From: Heliocidaris erythrogramma
Lineage: Eukaryota > Echinodermata > Echinoidea > Camarodonta > Echinometridae
Assembly: GCA_025617745.1 (NCBI GenBank)
Contig: CM046872.1
Location: 496,001 to 560,000, forward strand
Direction of reading: 5' to 3'
DNA length: 64,000 nt
The notes beneath the pieces are model-generated. The model ran no database searches and had not been told where the DNA came from. It was given only the letters and a program-made list of their open reading frames with translations. A program made the position numbers and the translations under genes. Below are positions 45,058 to 57,440 of this stretch, one piece after another. Numbering within the stretch: position 1 is the stretch's first letter; every line of letters starts with the position of its first letter.

Positions 45058-46404
45058 CCAAGGAGCTTTGAAGAGCTGGGGCCCATGTGCATAAAAGGCT
45101 ACTAGGTCTAGTTGGCAACTAAAATGGACTTAATTTGCTTACTAAGCCTAGATGATTACTAATTGTGATGCATAAAACCCAACTAGATATAGTAACATTC
45201 TAAAATTCTGGCAAAAATTAGAGTTGATCTGGGGTACCTCTAAGTCACTAGATGACAACTAATCAGTCTGCCTTTGGACACCGTCCTGACAACATGGCTC
45301 GTACTAGCTGTAGCAACCTTGTATAGAGAATTTATGAATTTCTACAAAATGTAAGTACTGGGCAGTAATGCAATGTTACAAAGACCCTTAGAAATGAGTT
45401 ATGCTCATTTGGAATGTGGTTCGAAGCTCAAACACAATAATCTTGTCTACAAGCCTATTGTATCTGATATAATCACCTCCTCTCCAAGGCCATAGCACCC
45501 AAATCATTTACAAACCAAATTGTCCTAGTGTGCAACTAGTAAGCAATGTGCCTAGTGAGGTTTTATGCAACACAAATTAGTTGCCAACTCCGTAGGTATA
45601 AACTAGGGAATTTATAATCTTACTAAGCACTAGTTGCCAGCTAAACTAGTAGCCTTTTATGCACATGGGCCCTGGAGTCACAAGTAGTTGATTCCCCTTT
45701 GAACCATGTTCGATGCCGCCGGGAAAGAAATATTTCAGGCATGTGCTAAACTGGATCGTCCTTGCAGATAGGAAGACAAAAGATTCCTGCCTGGCTGCAA
45801 CCTTACGGGCCATTTTCAGAGGGAAATATGTTTTTGTAATGATAATTACTTTTCGCTTTCACTAGTGTAATATGAGCAGTTCACAGTGTTTACCTTTACT
45901 GGAGGCAAGCGAAAAGAAATGGTGCAAAATTTCCTGAAATATGAATCAAAATTACTCGACTTTGACATGTATTGACACTATTCTGACATATAACATCATA
46001 AATAACTATACTTGAACAATGGCATTTTTGATTTTCGTTTGTCGGAAGTAATCGGAAGAGTGTCAAATTGAGAATATTAGGATTGTCAAATTTGTCCCTT
46101 TTTCAGTAATTGCAACTGCTATCATACAATATAGCCAAATGTCTGGACACAATTAGGCTGTTGTATTCATGTTTTATCATCTGCTCAATTTTCACTTTGT
46201 TTATTGAAATAAAAAGTGAAATTTCCCAATATTTAATTTGTGACATAAATCACTACTCAGCTTTCCCATGAAGTTGGCGGCATCGAACATCGGACATCAA
46301 AGGCAACAGCGCACCTGTAGATTCTTTTGTGCATCCTTAGAAAGGGGCAGCTGCTTGAATTAATTTGTTGCCAGTTGTGACTCCAGCTCTTCAAAGCTCC
46401 TTGG
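45058..46404. mobile_element. 1.35-kb TIR element, itself interrupted by a MITE
   Basis: Left end CCAAGGAGCTTTGAAGAGCT and its exact complement at the right end (46383-46404). Beyond the TIR both ends share GGAGTCACAA once the nested element at 45080-45671 is removed. Flanking TACAAC and TACGAC may be a decayed target duplication. No coding frame of note. Confidence 0.8.
45080..45671. mobile_element. Nested foldback MITE with CTGG duplication
   Basis: Ends GGCCCATGTGCATAAAAGGC and exact complement, with extended inner similarity (TACTAG, CTAGTTG-type). CTGG stands on both sides (45076-45079 and 45672-45675). Excision restores the terminal sequence of the surrounding 45058-46404 element, proving the order of insertion. 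Confidence 0.88.
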
Positions 46405-46425
46405 TACGACTAATTAAGTGTCCAG

Positions 46426-46571
46426 GGGCCCGTTGCACTAAACTTGCGTTTGAACGCAACTCAGGAAAATCGAACGCAACTTTATTTTCAGCCAATCAGA
46501 AGTGCTCATTAAGGACTTGCGTTTGATTTTTAGAAGTTGCAATTAAACGCAAGTTTCGTGCAACGGGACCC
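46426..46571. mobile_element. Short foldback MITE (GGGCCCGTTGCAC type)
   Basis: GGGCCCGTTGCACTAAACTTG at the left is complemented by CAAGTTTCGTGCAACGGGACC at the right; inner AACGCAAC repeats are shared. Related to 12291-12436. Confidence 0.75.
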
Positions 46572-47262
46572 TGACATACTTTCATCTCGTTTAAGAAACA
46601 TTGTTAGGTATGTTTATTCTAGAGGAATGTTATCTGTAACAAAAAGAACAAAGAGTATTGTCAAATATTTGTATGTTGTATAATATCTTTCCAACTTATC
46701 CATGGTGATGAACATGACAATTTTGTGTTTGCTGTCAGCAATTTCAGTTGTCGGTTGTAAAAGAGTGTATACACGGTATATACCTAACGAGAAAAAGTTT
46801 CATTATTATAGAGGTATTTTCGATTGATGAATTTCAGGGGGAAATGCTTAGATAGAATCGAGAAACTAAATTTGCATTTTAATTTACTAAATTTGCATTT
46901 TATGATGCATTGACTTGTATTTAGAACTTGATGAATAAACTTTAAAAAGACATAAATATATTTCACATTTTCCACAGTCTGATTAAAATGACGGAAGTGC
47001 ATTTTATAGTAAAATTAGAAGAAAATTTGGATGATGAAACTAAAATTTATAATCATTCTTGTATTCCACACCCCTGTCTCTGTACGTTTTGTATTGAATG
47101 TAATAATTACATCATAATGTATAAACGTAGGGTTATGTTTACATTTCTTAATCTTGGGTAAGGGGAGAATAGAGAGAGAGAGAGAGAGAAGGGGGGAGAG
47201 GAAAGAGAGTGGGAGGGGGGGGGGGAGGAGAGGATGCAAAAGAGACATATAAAACCATATAT
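46572..47262. other. AT-rich intergenic DNA with GA microsatellite
   Basis: Contains a (GA)n/G-rich tract at 47170-47230. No gene, RNA or transposon end recognised in the rest. Confidence 0.5.
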
Positions 47263-48313
47263 GGCCCGAATTCACAAAGGCGGTTTGGTTTCAATCAACG
47301 AACGTAGAGGGCGGCAACACTTTGCAGTCTTGCTATGAGGAAGGTTCACTTCTTACGCGCATGCAGTTGAAGTGCGCGCACATTTTGGTAGGCATGCCAA
47401 CAAAACCATAAATCGAAGTAATACAATGACGGATTGATAGCGACATGAAGACAAAAGGAGATACTATGAATAGATGCAGATTTCAAAAAAAATATGTAAT
47501 GCAAGAATACATTATTTGAAACATTATTCTATTCATGAAACCGTGTAAATTTTATTTCTATAATCTATAATCTTATCGTAAATCGGCACCTTTGTGATCA
47601 GTGATTGTACCAGTGTGCTAAATTCATGACGTTTTCGGCAAGCTGATTTTGTGACCACTCGCAATGCATTTCGGGATAGGGGTAACCTCTCTCCCGCTGC
47701 GGGCGTACTGCTGAAATTAAATAAAATCCATTCGCTGATCCATCAAAATGCGGTACCAATGAATGCGTCGTCTGCTGAGCTTGTTAACGGTATACAGTCT
47801 AGCTAGCGTCGGCGTAGGCGGCTGGGCAAGGCGAGGGAAAGGTACCGAGCGTCATACCATCTCGCTGCACTGGACGTGCCCGAGGAATATAGCTGTGCTG
47901 TCAGGGTATGAATATTTCATAATTTATGATAACGGCTAAACACATCCATAAAACAAAAACAAACAAACAATCAAACAAACAGCAACAACCACAACGTTTA
48001 AAGGCAACACCAGTGATTCTTGCTGCAGGGAATTTAATTGGAAATTGGAAATTTCGACATGAATTCAATTCATATCTTTTATTTAAAAAGTGTTAAATAA
48101 TTCTAATTCATTAATTTTTTGGTTATTCATGATTTATTTTTTGTATTATTTCTTTAGTTTTTTAAAAATTAATTAATAATCAATATTATTATTATTAGGT
48201 GTGTATTTATGTATATATTCATTTATTAACCTATTTCATTGTTATTATTTTTAGAGGAGGGGTTAAGCTAAATTTAATTTGACATCGCCACCACTTATAT
48301 TCAGACCTCACCC

Positions 48314-48662
48314 AGGGGCGGATCCAGGATTGAGTGTAAGAGGGGGCACACAAATGAAGGTTTGTCAAGGTAGACCCTATTTTGTTGGTCTCGCCAGCTT
48401 CTCGAAATGTCGCTCTGAGGAGGGGGGGGGGGGGGGGGGGCGTTTGTCAACAACAACAAAATTTCGCCAGACCTTCAAAATTTGCTCAGTGGGTGGGGGG
48501 GGGGGGGGTTATGGGGGTCCAGTTTCCCCTCCATAATTTGCTGACAAGCAAAAAAAAAAAGAAAAGAAAAAAGGTCTTCATTATAAAAGGGGACACAAAA
48601 TGCATACTTTTCTTCCAAAGGGGGGGGGGGCAGGGGCCGAAGCGCCCCCCTGGATCCGCCCC
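48314..48662. mobile_element. hAT-like MITE (CAGGGGCGGATCCAGG) in copy B
   Basis: Starts CAGGGGCGGATCCAGG and ends CCTGGATCCGCCCC, with G-homopolymers inside. Same insertion as 6171-6453 in copy A. The overlapping Gly-rich frames are artefacts. Confidence 0.65.
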
Positions 48663-49272
48663 TTCTCTCTTTCCTTTTCACCATATCTTCTCAGTTTCGC
48701 CTTTTCTCATCTTTTTGTCTTCCCTCTCTATCTCATACATACACCTTGATCACACGTCCTGGTTCATTTCATTGATATAATGTGAAAGGACCTTTATCAT
48801 TAATTTGTAAAGTGTTAAAGATCGTATGCTCGATCTGTTATGAGTAATATGCCGAAAGATTTGTTTACAAATTAAAAATTCCTCCCCAGTCAAGCTTCTT
48901 TGTTACTGACCTTTATCATGTTCACAGAATAATTTTCAATTACAAGTTTATATTTCTCACAATCAAGACTTAAGGTACAATAGTTTATACACGTCGAATC
49001 AGAAATACGTTTATATTTTTTTACTTTTTAATGAATATTTTCTTGCATGCAGAAATGAGGACATTTTTAGAGAAGTTTAGACATTGTCTTACTTCTTAAT
49101 ATACTACAATACAATATAGTTCCATCACAGCCGACTTGTCAAGGTCAAATAATATTCTCTTAGTACAAATTATGGACATGCATTTAAAAAAAAAGAATTT
49201 CAATCTAAATGAATCACTCGTTATTAATTTCAATCCCTTTCCAAGAAGTAAATTATTTGAATTACAATTTAA

Positions 49273-49310
49273 CCCTAACTAGGCCGGGGTATTTTGGGAG
49301 TTCTTATGGC

Positions 49311-49348
<38 letters not shown>

Positions 49349-50102
49349 TGGGATCTCGACAACGGTTGACTCTGCGCGCATGAAATTGCGCACAGATGTA
49401 GATTAACTTGTGTAGAACACAATCCCGAAGTAATTTTTCAATATTCTCGTTTGTTTTTTTAAATTAAATTATTTTATTACATAATATGCAAATTTTTTCC
49501 ATTTTTTTCTCAAAATGGTAAATTTTGCTATATGAAGATGAAAATGGATTGAATATTGGCTGTAACTGGACCTCTAAGACTCACAAATAGATAAAAAGAA
49601 AGAAAATTGGGTAAAACGGTGTTTTATTAAATTTGCATAACTCATTAATATGCAAATTAGCTGTGTCATGTGTATTACAAGCCAATAATGTATTTCTTTG
49701 TTTTATTCTTATGTATTTCTTTGTTTTTAATCTGATGTATTTTTTTGTTTTTGAATTTTAATGTATTCTTTTGTTTGCCAACAACAAAGCATATTTGTTA
49801 AATAAATATTGTTATAATAAACAAGACATTGTAATGATTACTAGGAATGGTTACTTTTTTGCCATAGGCTAATACACACATGAATGGAGAATTTGATCAT
49901 TTTGCTTGACATGTGATCAATAATTGTAATCTGACACCAGAACCGTATGACCGATCCACATAAATGAGGTATCAAAATGTACGTGAAACATCAGGGGAAA
50001 AAGTCATGAAATTTGAGCGCGAAAGATTCAGCCGTCGCGAGGCCACGTACAAAATTCGGTAGGGGGGGGGGGCCTCCCAGGCCCCCCCCGGCCTAGTTAG
50101 GG
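49273..50102. mobile_element. piggyBac-like MITE, TTAA target site, empty site in copy A
   Basis: 830 bp with ends CCCTAACTAGGCCGGGG and exact complement, flanked by TTAA (49269-49272 and 50103-50106). The start CCCTA after TTAA resembles piggyBac termini. Copy A has the uninterrupted site near 5585-5600 (complement: ACAATTTAGAGATTAT, one base from the reconstructed ACAATTTAAAGATTAT). Contains runs of more than 30 G and no transposase. Confidence 0.88.
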
Positions 50103-50702
50103 TTAAAGATTATTTACCCACTACCCCCCTACAAAGAAGAAATGACATAAGAAAAAATGACCATCTAATTTCTGTTCAACACACACCAATGACAACAATT
50201 TTACTCCTAAAAAACAAAGATAATTTTGACAGTTGTAAGAACTCTTTAAATGATCCATCTCCTTTTAGGTTGGTACATGTATATTGCATGTTACTATTAT
50301 TATAAATCTAACTATAAAAAGGCGCAGGATGAACACACATAGAGATCTAATTAGATAGTTTCAAGTCAAATGAAGTGTTGAATAGTATGGATTTTCTCAG
50401 TAGATAATAAATAAAATAATAATTTACTTAATAATTTATAAATTCATAGAATCAGATAAGATTATTATTAGTTTGTGATACACTGCGGGCAGATTTAATA
50501 AAGGAGTGGCCCTGGCAGTGCTTATCTTAATATCATTTAGGGGCCCTGTAATCTCACTATATAGGCCACACAGAAGAGGAAGACCTCATCACAATAACGA
50601 GCTACTATAACAAAATGGCTGCATGTGACTACAACATTTGAAATGGGGAGGGGGTGGGTAAAATGGTCAAGATATAATTGAAGAACTTTAAACTCTTGTT
50701 CA

Positions 50703-50995
50703 GTCATTCTAATTATAATAATATACATGTATGTCCATTTATATAGCGCAACTACTATACAAATATACTATCTGCCCTTTAATTACCGCAGCTTTAGCCG
50801 AGCCGCCATGAAAGGCGCTAAGGCATTTAAGCAATTTCTCCCAACCGGTACCCATTTACTTCACCTGGGTGGAGAGTGACAAATGTAGATGACTGTTTTG
50901 CCATTAGCGCTGCGGCAGGATTCGAACCGTGAACCATTTGATCCACAGTCTGGTGACGTATTCGTATACACTAGACCATGACACCTCAACATGCA
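50703..50995 (-). mobile_element. tRNA-derived SINE in copy B
   Basis: B-box complement GGATTCGAACC at 50919-50929 and the rest of the SINE body; the counterpart of 4755-5035, so acquired before the two transposon copies separated. Confidence 0.85.
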
Positions 50996-53619
50996 TATTA
51001 TACTTGAATCCAGATATGATTTTTAATATGAAGAAATGGGGTAACCTCGCTATTCATAAGGACCGCTTATTCATAATGCATGAGTAAATGAATAGCGGTC
51101 CTTCTAAATAGATAAATTACCATTATTCATAACTATTCATAAGAACTGCTATTCATAACGTGTGTTAAATGAATATAGTGGTTTTCTATGAATAGCTGTC
51201 CTTTTGAATACCAAGCGGACCCAGAAGAGATACATGTTGATCAAAGCAGGGGGCTATTTTACAGAAGAGCTGAAGTAGAAATCCATATCTGTCGAAAGAA
51301 AAGAGGAAAGATTTTAGAAAATAGCATCCATTGTGTATTTGATAATTAAACAAGCAACAATTAGAATTAAAATAAAACTCTGAAACTTCGAGCTTCCTAT
51401 TAACACAGTTAGCATCAACTCTTTATATGAAATGGAATAATAAGTGTGAATTCTCAAAAGTATTTAAAGAGGAAAAAGTTTTCAAGCCTATTCAAAAGCA
51501 ACCAAATTAGTAAAGTCTGAAGAAAATTCAGTTGGTATGTTTATGTGAAAAAAAAATATGTGTACCTAGATTGTATTGAGGTACTAATAACAACCAGGGG
51601 CGTCGATTATGCAATGGCAGTTGCCCCCCCCCCCCGATAATATTGAGAGGGCAAATATATCATTTTGCCCCCCCCCCCCGTAACCGTGGATAAGCTGGTA
51701 ATTAAGAGGCGTTGAAAAAATCATAGAGTACTATTAGGCTGTTCCCCCCCCCCCCCCCCCAATCCAAAAACGGATCGACACCCCTGATAGCAATCTTACT
51801 CTTACAGCATAGACCTACCATGCAAAACTGGAGCAGCTAAGTATTTATTTGTTCCTCTCAGAATTTGTCTTCATTCTCAGCGGTAAGCCTTCATCTTCAT
51901 CATCATCTGTAAAATAGATGAAGGAGAGTCGTGTAGAGAAGCATTATTATGTATTAAGAAAAAAAATGAGATACGCTCATCCTCACCCTTGTGATCTTTT
52001 CAAAGAGGATAAATACTAACTGCATGTACAATCCATCCTAAAATATTTGTGGATATTAATAAAAGTGTAATGTATTCACCCATCTTATTTTGTTTTGTTT
52101 CTGTTTGCATTAATTAATGAAATGTTTAATATAATAATTAACGGGGACTAAAAATTCTATATATACTGACATCACACTGAACATTCCCTAAAGATCTCAT
52201 AATTGCTTTTTAAAGACACTAAAACAGCTAATTTAATATTACACTGAAGAAAACAGATCTCAGTGGTGGATAAAGGAAAAGGACAAATGAAATGTGTCCA
52301 TTCTCTCAGAATTCTTTTGTTGTTGTTGCCGTTTTGGTTGGACAATGTAAACTAAAATCTCTCCCCCCCCCCCCCAAGTAAACTGATTCTGGATCCACTA
52401 CCATTACCAGACCTATAATTTTTAGCTGTTAATACGCTGTGGTAACTCCTTGGTATTAAGTCTAGGTCCAACTAATTAGGTCTAGACCTACCTGTTTATT
52501 TCTCACGTCTCATCAAAGTCTTTTATAGTAGGACTTTCCGCTTCATCCGGCACCTCCAACAGTTGTTGAGTTATGTAGACCTCTAACATTAGGCTCTATT
52601 AGATCTTCAAGTAGATCAGCCACAAGTTAGTTCCTTGCCAAGTTTATCTGAGGGCAATCAAAGTCAACATGAGACTAATGAATGTGATACTGAAAGTCAC
52701 TGAATGAAACAACAAAGGCCATGCATATGATTACTCTGTGGAGATGTATTATTACCTCTCATTAAAAGTGCTTTGTTTCCTGGTCTACAAATAGTAGAAA
52801 TTTTCAAGACTAGGAAATGATCCAGCCATCTTGAAGAGGAAAAAGAACTTGGAACTGAATATAGAGGCGTATAGTGCCTGCGTTCAGTACCTTCCCTAGG
52901 TATCCCTAGGTAGGCAAGACTAAATATATGAAGCCCCTCTCTCTCTCTCTCTCCCTCTCTTGAAATTTAAAAAAAAATGAAACTTCATCATGATTGCCTT
53001 TGAGTTTGACCTTGTCTCAAGTTTGTGAAAAGTTACAAGTTACAAATATAATTATCATTATGGTTAACGTTAGGGCTTAACTTTGTTAATGCTAGGCCTA
53101 ATAAGTTAGACCTATTTTGATCTAACTTACACAATTATACAATATTATTAGGCAAACCCGGAGAATAGGGCCGGCCTGCGCGTGCTGTATTCATTTGTGT
53201 GCAAGCAAATGTAGTCCAGCGGCGGCGGCGGCGACGATCTTGTACCAGATTCAGCGATGAAACATTTGCGAGTTTGACTCCATTTTTGCCAAAATCGTTG
53301 TGATTTTCATCAAACAACTACAAATCTGAAATTAAAGCCAAGAGGACAATATGATTATCACAGCATTAATTACTTGATTTAAAATATATTTGGAAGTTGT
53401 TTTGAACTTGATTATGAACTTGTTAACTAGGCCTAGGCCTAGGCCTAAGTTAGGCCTAGGCCCCTAACTTTTTTGTTATGTGTTCATTTTTGCCTCTGCC
53501 GATCTCCGCGCTGTAAAACATGGCACGCGCACGCCGACCTACCCCTATTTTGTGGGTTTGCCCAATATTATTTATAGAAAAATATACCGATGATGATTAT
53601 CACGGCAACAATTCCATCA

Positions 53620-53825
53620 TTATCGTGAAATAGTCCCCGCTTCAAAAAAATCTAAGTTTTTTTAGGATTAGGATTAGGGTTAGGTTAGGGTTTAGGATTA
53701 GGGTTAGGTTTTAGGGTTAGGGTTAGGGTTTAGGATTAGGATTAGGGTTAGGGTAGGGTTTAGGATTAGGATTAGGGTTAGGGTTAGGGTTAGGGTTAGG
53801 GTATGGTGGGGACTATATCACGATT
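53620..53825. mobile_element. MITE carrying telomere-like TTAGGG repeats in copy B
   Basis: Ends TTATCGTGAAATAGTCCCC and GGGGACTATATCACGAT (near-complementary) enclose ~145 bp of TTAGGG with TTTAGGATTAGG variants (53660-53803). The flank sequence GATTATCACGGC then ACAATTCC is present on both sides. Copy A lacks the whole block, so it was inserted later. Confidence 0.72.
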
Positions 53826-54655
53826 ATCACGGCCACAATTCCTTATGTCCCAGCCACCATATTTTTTCATTTTTGTTAAGTGTCCGGTCATCCGAATCTG
53901 ATCCCCCATCCATCATCATGACATCATCGCTCCATCCAGCATCCGAACAATTTCCGAACAAATCCGAACAAATTAACGTTACATGCATGCTAACACTAGT
54001 AACAGCTCTCCCTATTTTGGAATGCCAAATTTGTTTCATCATCATTTCAAATAAGTTAATCTAAATTTATAACTAAAATCAAACCTTGATTGATCCATCG
54101 TCGAGCTCTGACTCTGTGTCTACTTAGTACATTACACACGGTACGGACATGGATCGAAATCGAAATACAGTGCAGTAGCAGCGAAATATAGCAGGAAAAC
54201 GTTAGCAACCTCACAAATACATATTATTGTATCGTAAAGTAAAATGATAAATTTATAACCATTTTAATCTTTTTTCTCTTGAAAATTATAAAAATCATTC
54301 AACAATATTATTGAACATAACATCTTATTTTAACATTTTAATTCAAATGTTTTTTAAAGTATAAATTGAAAAAAAATCAAATCTACAATCTACCTAAAAA
54401 CCTCTCTGAGAGAAAACGATGGTCACAGAAATTTAGCGAAGTGAACCTTCCTCATAGCAAGACTGCAAAGTGTTGCCGCCCTCTACGTTCGTTGGTTTCA
54501 ACCATGGTTTAACCCCGTCCTGGGTTTTTTAAGGTACGTGCGCACGGAATCTGAGCGCGAACATGGGCAATGTGCGCTTATTTACGCTTATTTTAGTACG
54601 CTTACAGAGGTTTAAACCTTACCCATGGTTTAAACCTCCTTTGTGAATTCGGGCC

Positions 54656-55048
54656 TATAGGAGTGAAAATATGGGAGAAAGGGGGAAAGTAAGTATAATC
54701 GTGGGGAGAATGGACACTATAAAAACAATCTAGTAAAATAGAATCTAGTCAGATTTGACTAGAATAACTATTCCCACTGTCGCCTGCACTATTCTAGTCA
54801 AAACTACCAGCTTCAGGTTCGAAGTAAACAGAATCCTAGTCAAAATGAGCAGAATCCTAGTCAAAATGAACAGAATCCTAGTCAGAATGACTATAGAATC
54901 TGATTGAGAATATGTCACCAGGCGATCTGGTTAACAAATATGAGAATAAAAGGGGGCAAGGGCAAAAGAGAGAGCGAGATAGAAAGAAATAAAGAGAGGC
55001 AGGGAGAAAGAGAGAGAGAGATGATGATAATGAATTGGTGATGTGGAC
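54656..55048. other. Intergenic DNA with short direct repeats
   Basis: Contains clustered AGAATCCTAGTCAAAATGA-type repeats at 54770-54900 (a TCTAGTCA/GACTAGA motif repeated at least six times) and a GA tract at 54965-55025. No gene seen. Confidence 0.55.
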
Positions 55049-55052
55049 TTAA

Positions 55053-55984
55053 AGTAGATATTCAAAGAAAATCACAAATATGGCAATTAATGTATCACTA
55101 GAAAGTGGGAAGCTTACAGATGGCAATCTTATAAGTTTTATGTCAACTGCGTATCTGGTGATTATAAAAACAACACAAATAAAAGCTCTTCTCAGCATCT
55201 GGAATATCCGAGGATTCGCCAGAAATATAGCGATGTTTTGATGTCGTCACACTCAGGATCGATCCTGCTTAAGCAGACGACGTCCTATAATGAATGAACG
55301 TAATTGCAATGCAATTATTTATCAAATTATAAAGAGTTTGGTGTATTAAAACATGACCTTATTTCACACCATTATAAAGGGAAAGTGAAACTGATTCTGA
55401 TAGCTAAAACCGTTTGATTGTAAATACATAGGAGAAGGGTCAATGATCAATGAAATAAAACCCCACTTTCAAATTGAAAAGCCCTCCGAATAATAGCAGG
55501 ATGGTATTCGTTCCCTCTTGAAACGCCGAACATGCCCGGTGTAAACAGCTGAAAATACAATGGCGTCTTATTTTGTTTACAAGTGACTGATTCCTTTATT
55601 TTTTTAACGCTGCATTTTTCATCAAAATAATACCATACACGAAGTTAAGAGTGAGGCAACAGACTAACATTAAGACTGACGCTAGTGAAGGAAGAGAAAT
55701 AAGTGAAGAGGAGATGACAAAATAGGCTCTGAAAAATGTGTAAGATGTTATGGGACATCGTCTGCTTAGCCAGGACTGGTCCAGGGTGTGTCGTCACATA
55801 TCTCAGCAGCGTTCGAGGAGCTCTTCAGCTGCTATATCGGGGGCTGTATTTTACCGTTTTATAATTGATAATAATCATTACTTCAAATGTTTCCAAGCGT
55901 TGAATTTGGATAACCTTGTTTAATTTATGCCATCTATGCAATAATAAGTATTAAGTCAATATTTAAAATCATCAACGTTCTACT
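55053..55984. mobile_element. TTAA-flanked TIR element, copy 2
   Basis: Collinear with 11259-12181 in the same orientation, including GACGTCCTATAATGAATGAACG and CCTTCGTTCCC-like blocks. Ends AGTAGA and TCTACT are flanked by TTAA (55049-55052 and 55985-55988). The termini differ from copy 1, suggesting subfamily divergence or replacement. Confidence 0.75.
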
Positions 55985-57440
55985 TTAACAGTAAGCAGAT
56001 GAGAGGGGCATAGAAAGAGGATGAATGGAAAGATTGAGGAAGAAAGAGAAAAAAAAAAACGATCAAAAGGAATTGGAAAAAAGAGGGATAGTAGGCCAGC
56101 CAAACATCCAAAAAGGCTCTAGAAAAAGATTCGACGGCATATTTGGGTAATGTTCGGCATCCATGCTAAACTCTTGCAAAAATACTGCGGAATAAGCTAC
56201 GGGCGGATGCCACGAGCATTTTTGATTTTTTATTTTTTGACCTAATATGTAAAACCTGATAAAGACTTTTCAAGTGATATCACATTTATTTTGAGTTTGA
56301 CGTTTATAAACATGATTTATATAACATTGAAAGTTGGATATTACACTCACATGTATAGCGTAATGAAACATAAAACTGTGATTTACTCAAAATAATAGGT
56401 TGTGAAAACTACGAATATTTCAACGTTTTCTACTCAACGTAAATTTGTCCATTTAAAAGCTATTTCTTGATTAAACATATCATGCATATTGTCATGTCAC
56501 ACACAGTAAAGAAATTATCCGATAAGGTGATGGATAAGTCATTTTATGTTATCCCAAATGGAATGATGTATTTTTACTGGATGTACATGGGCAATTCCAC
56601 GGTAACGGAATTACAAATTAGAGATTTTTTGCTCACACTTTGGAGTTTGTGCACTAATTTTGTACTTTGGTCCCCTTCCTACCAATTAATAATATGCACA
56701 TGTACTCGTTCTTTCACCTGACCTATTTCATACCGAAATTTTTTTCACTTAAATTAATTATATTCTGGTATATATATACCATGGTAGCCGAATTACCAAA
56801 AAATGCTGGTATTTCTAAATCTCTCATTTCCATTCAATACCCTTTGAAATGTACAAGCCATTTATTCCGGATGTTTGTTTGTTTCAGCTAACTGCATATT
56901 CAACTTAATTGTGATAGGAAGAGATTGAGAAATAACATGACAGACGTGTAAGTCATCGGTAACGGAATTACATCTTTGGAATTTACTAAGAAGACTTAAG
57001 GTTCTTCAATCTCCAGTAAACTCTAATGTTGATACATTTTCTATACGCAGTCCCAAGTGAAAAAAAAAAATAAGTACCATAAGGCCATTATGAAAAGGTA
57101 TGTGTGAATGCACTGGAAATGGTTAAGATTACAAAGTTATAGTTGAGGAAAGCAGCAACTGCTTGGTATATTTGCGTTTAATTTTCTCCGTTTAGTTGCA
57201 GGCATTTAATCATCAATATAAATAAACAATCATGATTATTTAAACAATATTCCATATTACAAATTGGCATAATAACTATGATAACAGAATTACGTCATAT
57301 TCAATTTCAATACTAACTCAATCATTCATTGGCTAATCTTCGCATATAATTATTTATGAAGGTTTTCCTCTACTAATTAAAATCCTTAAAAAGATAGACT
57401 TGCAGTTTAGTCACCAGATCTCTCTAAACCATCAAAAGGA
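55985..57440. other. AT-rich intergenic DNA, ACGGAATTAC motif
   Basis: GGTAACGGAATTACA recurs (56602, 56959), with variants at 57287 and, inverted, at 58718, and once more near 58877. This suggests an old tandem or dispersed repeat. Frames at 56467-56891 have no domain signature. Confidence 0.4.

Larger units (their letters stand above)
47296..54494 (+). mobile_element. Large apparently non-coding TIR transposon, copy B (complete)
   Basis: 7,199 bp bounded by perfect 57-bp terminal inverted repeats (CAACGAACGTAGAGGGCGGC at the left, complemented at the right). An 8-bp flank GTTTCAAT/GTTTCAAC (47288-47295 and 54495-54502) fits a hAT- or P-type target duplication with one mismatch. Inverse copy A is at 1734-7489. 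The interior contains a SINE and several MITEs but no frame with a transposase motif, so mobilisation in trans is inferred. Later insertions here, absent from copy A, are at 49273-50102, ~48795-48905, ~52860-52950 and 53620-53825. Confidence 0.88.
47263..54655. mobile_element. Small MITE (GGCCCGAATTCACAAAGG ends) split by transposon copy B
   Basis: Left piece 47263-47295 starts GGCCCGAATTCACAAAGG; right piece 54503-54655 ends CCTTTGTGAATTCGGGCC. The two outer pieces total ~186 bp, and the interior repeats CATGGTTTAAACC-type sequence. TAT adjoins both ends. The 7.2-kb copy B interrupts it at a GTTTCAA site. Confidence 0.75.

Noticed and set aside
1734..54494. One giant inverted duplication or a Polinton-type element spanning the receptor genes
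   Set aside because: The two arms have different immediate flanks, copy B has its own 57-bp TIRs and 8-bp duplication, and no polymerase, integrase or capsid-like frames exist between them.
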